A DNA stretch of 38,491 bases from a virus. A model generated the notes under the pieces. It was not told the origin of the DNA. It ran no database searches and saw nothing but the letters and a program-made list of their open reading frames with translations. How positions within the stretch are numbered: the stretch's first letter is position 1; every line of letters begins with the position of its first letter. This document shows positions 37,978 to 38,491 of the stretch, in pieces. The position numbers were made by a program, and so were the translations under genes. The stretch is taken from IMG/VR virus record IMGVR_UViG_3300029893_000036, positions 1 to 38,491 of that record; one strand, 5' to 3'.

Positions 37978-38205
37978 ATGAAAAATCGACCAATCAAATA
38001 CAACCAACCAATTTCGACCGCCGACGGGTTGCGCGAAGCCATACGTGACGTATTAATTGATGAGTGCGGCGAGACATTCACCGCCGCGTGGTTGCAGACC
38101 CGCCTACCCTATGGCAGCCGCGTCCGGCGAATCCTCGGGGAAATGGTGCACGATGGGACGCTCCATCGTGTGGGGTATGGCATTTATCAAAAAGCCGGTC
38201 ATTAA
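37978..38205 (+). CDS. Winged-helix DNA-binding protein, 75 aa
   Basis: ATG 37978 with GGAG 6 nt upstream. After a short basic N-terminus (MKNRPIKYNQPIS), a three-helix plus wing pattern follows: GLREAIRDVLIDEC, ETFTAAWLQTRLPYGSRVRRILGEM (recognition region), and the beta wing GTLHRVGYGIYQ. The size and fold fit a small transcription regulator. It has its own promoter overlapped by a dyad, and tandem terminators after it, so it forms a self-contained, possibly self-repressing, unit next to the origin. The target DNA is unproven. Confidence 0.7.
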   Translation: MKNRPIKYNQPISTADGLREAIRDVLIDECGETFTAAWLQTRLPYGSRVRRILGEMVHDGTLHRVGYGIYQKAGH

Positions 38206-38220
38206 CCCCGCCCGCCCCGC

Positions 38221-38277
38221 CCCCGCCATAGGCGGGGGTTTTTTTTTGTCCGGCCCACGGATTCCGTGGGTTTTTTT
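38221..38277 (+). terminator. Tandem rho-independent terminators (right copy)
   Basis: Same two hairpins as at 1-59: stem 38221-38237 with nine T, and stem 38254-38270 with seven T, beginning 16 nt after the winged-helix stop codon. Confidence 0.88.
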
Positions 38278-38491
38278 GTCCGGTGAATCCCCGGCAACCC
38301 GGTTTTCCGGGCCCATGGCGGCAAACCCACGGCAACCCGGTTTTCCGACCCACGGCAACCCGGTTTTCCGGGCCCATGGCGGCGTTTTCCGGGCGGGGAT
38401 ATGGTATGGTAGCCACGAACGTCCAAAACCCCGTCAAACGCCCGTTAAACGCGATTGCGGGGCATGTGGATAACGCATGGATTTATCCACA
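38221..38491. repeat. Right copy of near-terminal direct repeat
   Basis: Copy of 1-251 with the same ends but a different arrangement of the internal CCCGGTTTTCCGG and CCCATGGCGGC units; it is 20 bp longer. It finishes exactly on the last base of the first plus-strand DnaA box (38483-38491), and also contains the inverse box TGTGGATAA (38465-38473). Fits a circular map closed at this repeat. Confidence 0.85.

Overview
This window looks like a nearly complete genome of a small tailed bacteriophage, about 38.2 kb per unit, most likely podovirus-like (short-tailed) and infecting a GC-rich Gram-negative proteobacterium. The virion genes support this: small and large terminase, a 711-aa portal, scaffold, capsid, decoration protein, a P22 gp4-like adaptor, a beta-rich tail nozzle, large internal/ejection-type proteins and one tail fibre, with no tape measure or tail tube. 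Promoters resemble host sigma-70 sites (TTGACA-N17/18-TATAAT-like), no RNA polymerase gene is visible, and an M15-type endolysin fits a Gram-negative host. I see no tRNA, CRISPR, integrase or transposase.

Layout. The two ends carry a roughly 250-270 bp direct repeat whose copies are similar but not identical, so the molecule is probably circular or terminally redundant. Reading through that junction, the plus strand carries early and replication genes: a small regulatory cassette (37.3-38.2 kb) ending in tandem terminators, an apparent origin-like region (0.2-0.65 kb; four perfect DnaA boxes and 11-bp iterons), then small early genes (0.8-4.6 kb), a SF1 helicase, a Cas4-like nuclease, a MazG-like enzyme, a Sak4-like ATPase with a probable ssDNA-binding partner, a ParB-domain/DNA-methyltransferase fusion, uracil-DNA glycosylase, family A DNA polymerase and a DUF3987-type helicase (to 16.9 kb). 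Three HNH endonuclease genes sit among these. The minus strand carries the late genes, from the small terminase at 36.9 kb down to lysis genes at 17.0 kb, read from a consensus promoter at 36.93-36.96 kb and ending in a terminator at 16.88-16.92 kb. The two arms converge near 16.9 kb and diverge near 37 kb.

Most unusual features. (1) A family of nine clear and one decayed copies of a 40-bp palindromic element (17-bp arms, 6-bp loop, core ATTAC-N6-GTAAT) lies at gene ends or in spacers around the whole genome. Four copies supply the stop codon of a gene near the loop edge, and two of these also supply the next gene's Shine-Dalgarno sequence in the stem. (2) A candidate structured RNA at 10.67-10.86 kb has two interleaved long helices and a terminator. 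(3) Three early proteins end in the same short acidic tail. (4) A winged-helix gene at 37.98 kb has a long dyad covering its own promoter. (5) Homing-endonuclease genes are embedded in AT-richer tracts that extend into neighbouring essential genes.

How the genes would work together: early host-driven transcription gives small host-takeover proteins and the replication/recombination set; the polymerase, two helicases and ATPase/nuclease pair copy and recombine the genome, and MazG and uracil glycosylase act on nucleotide pools or DNA bases. The late operon then builds the procapsid, packages DNA, assembles the short tail and lyses the cell through a 3TM holin and an M15 peptidase. Functions are inferred from sequence patterns read by eye; no database search was run.
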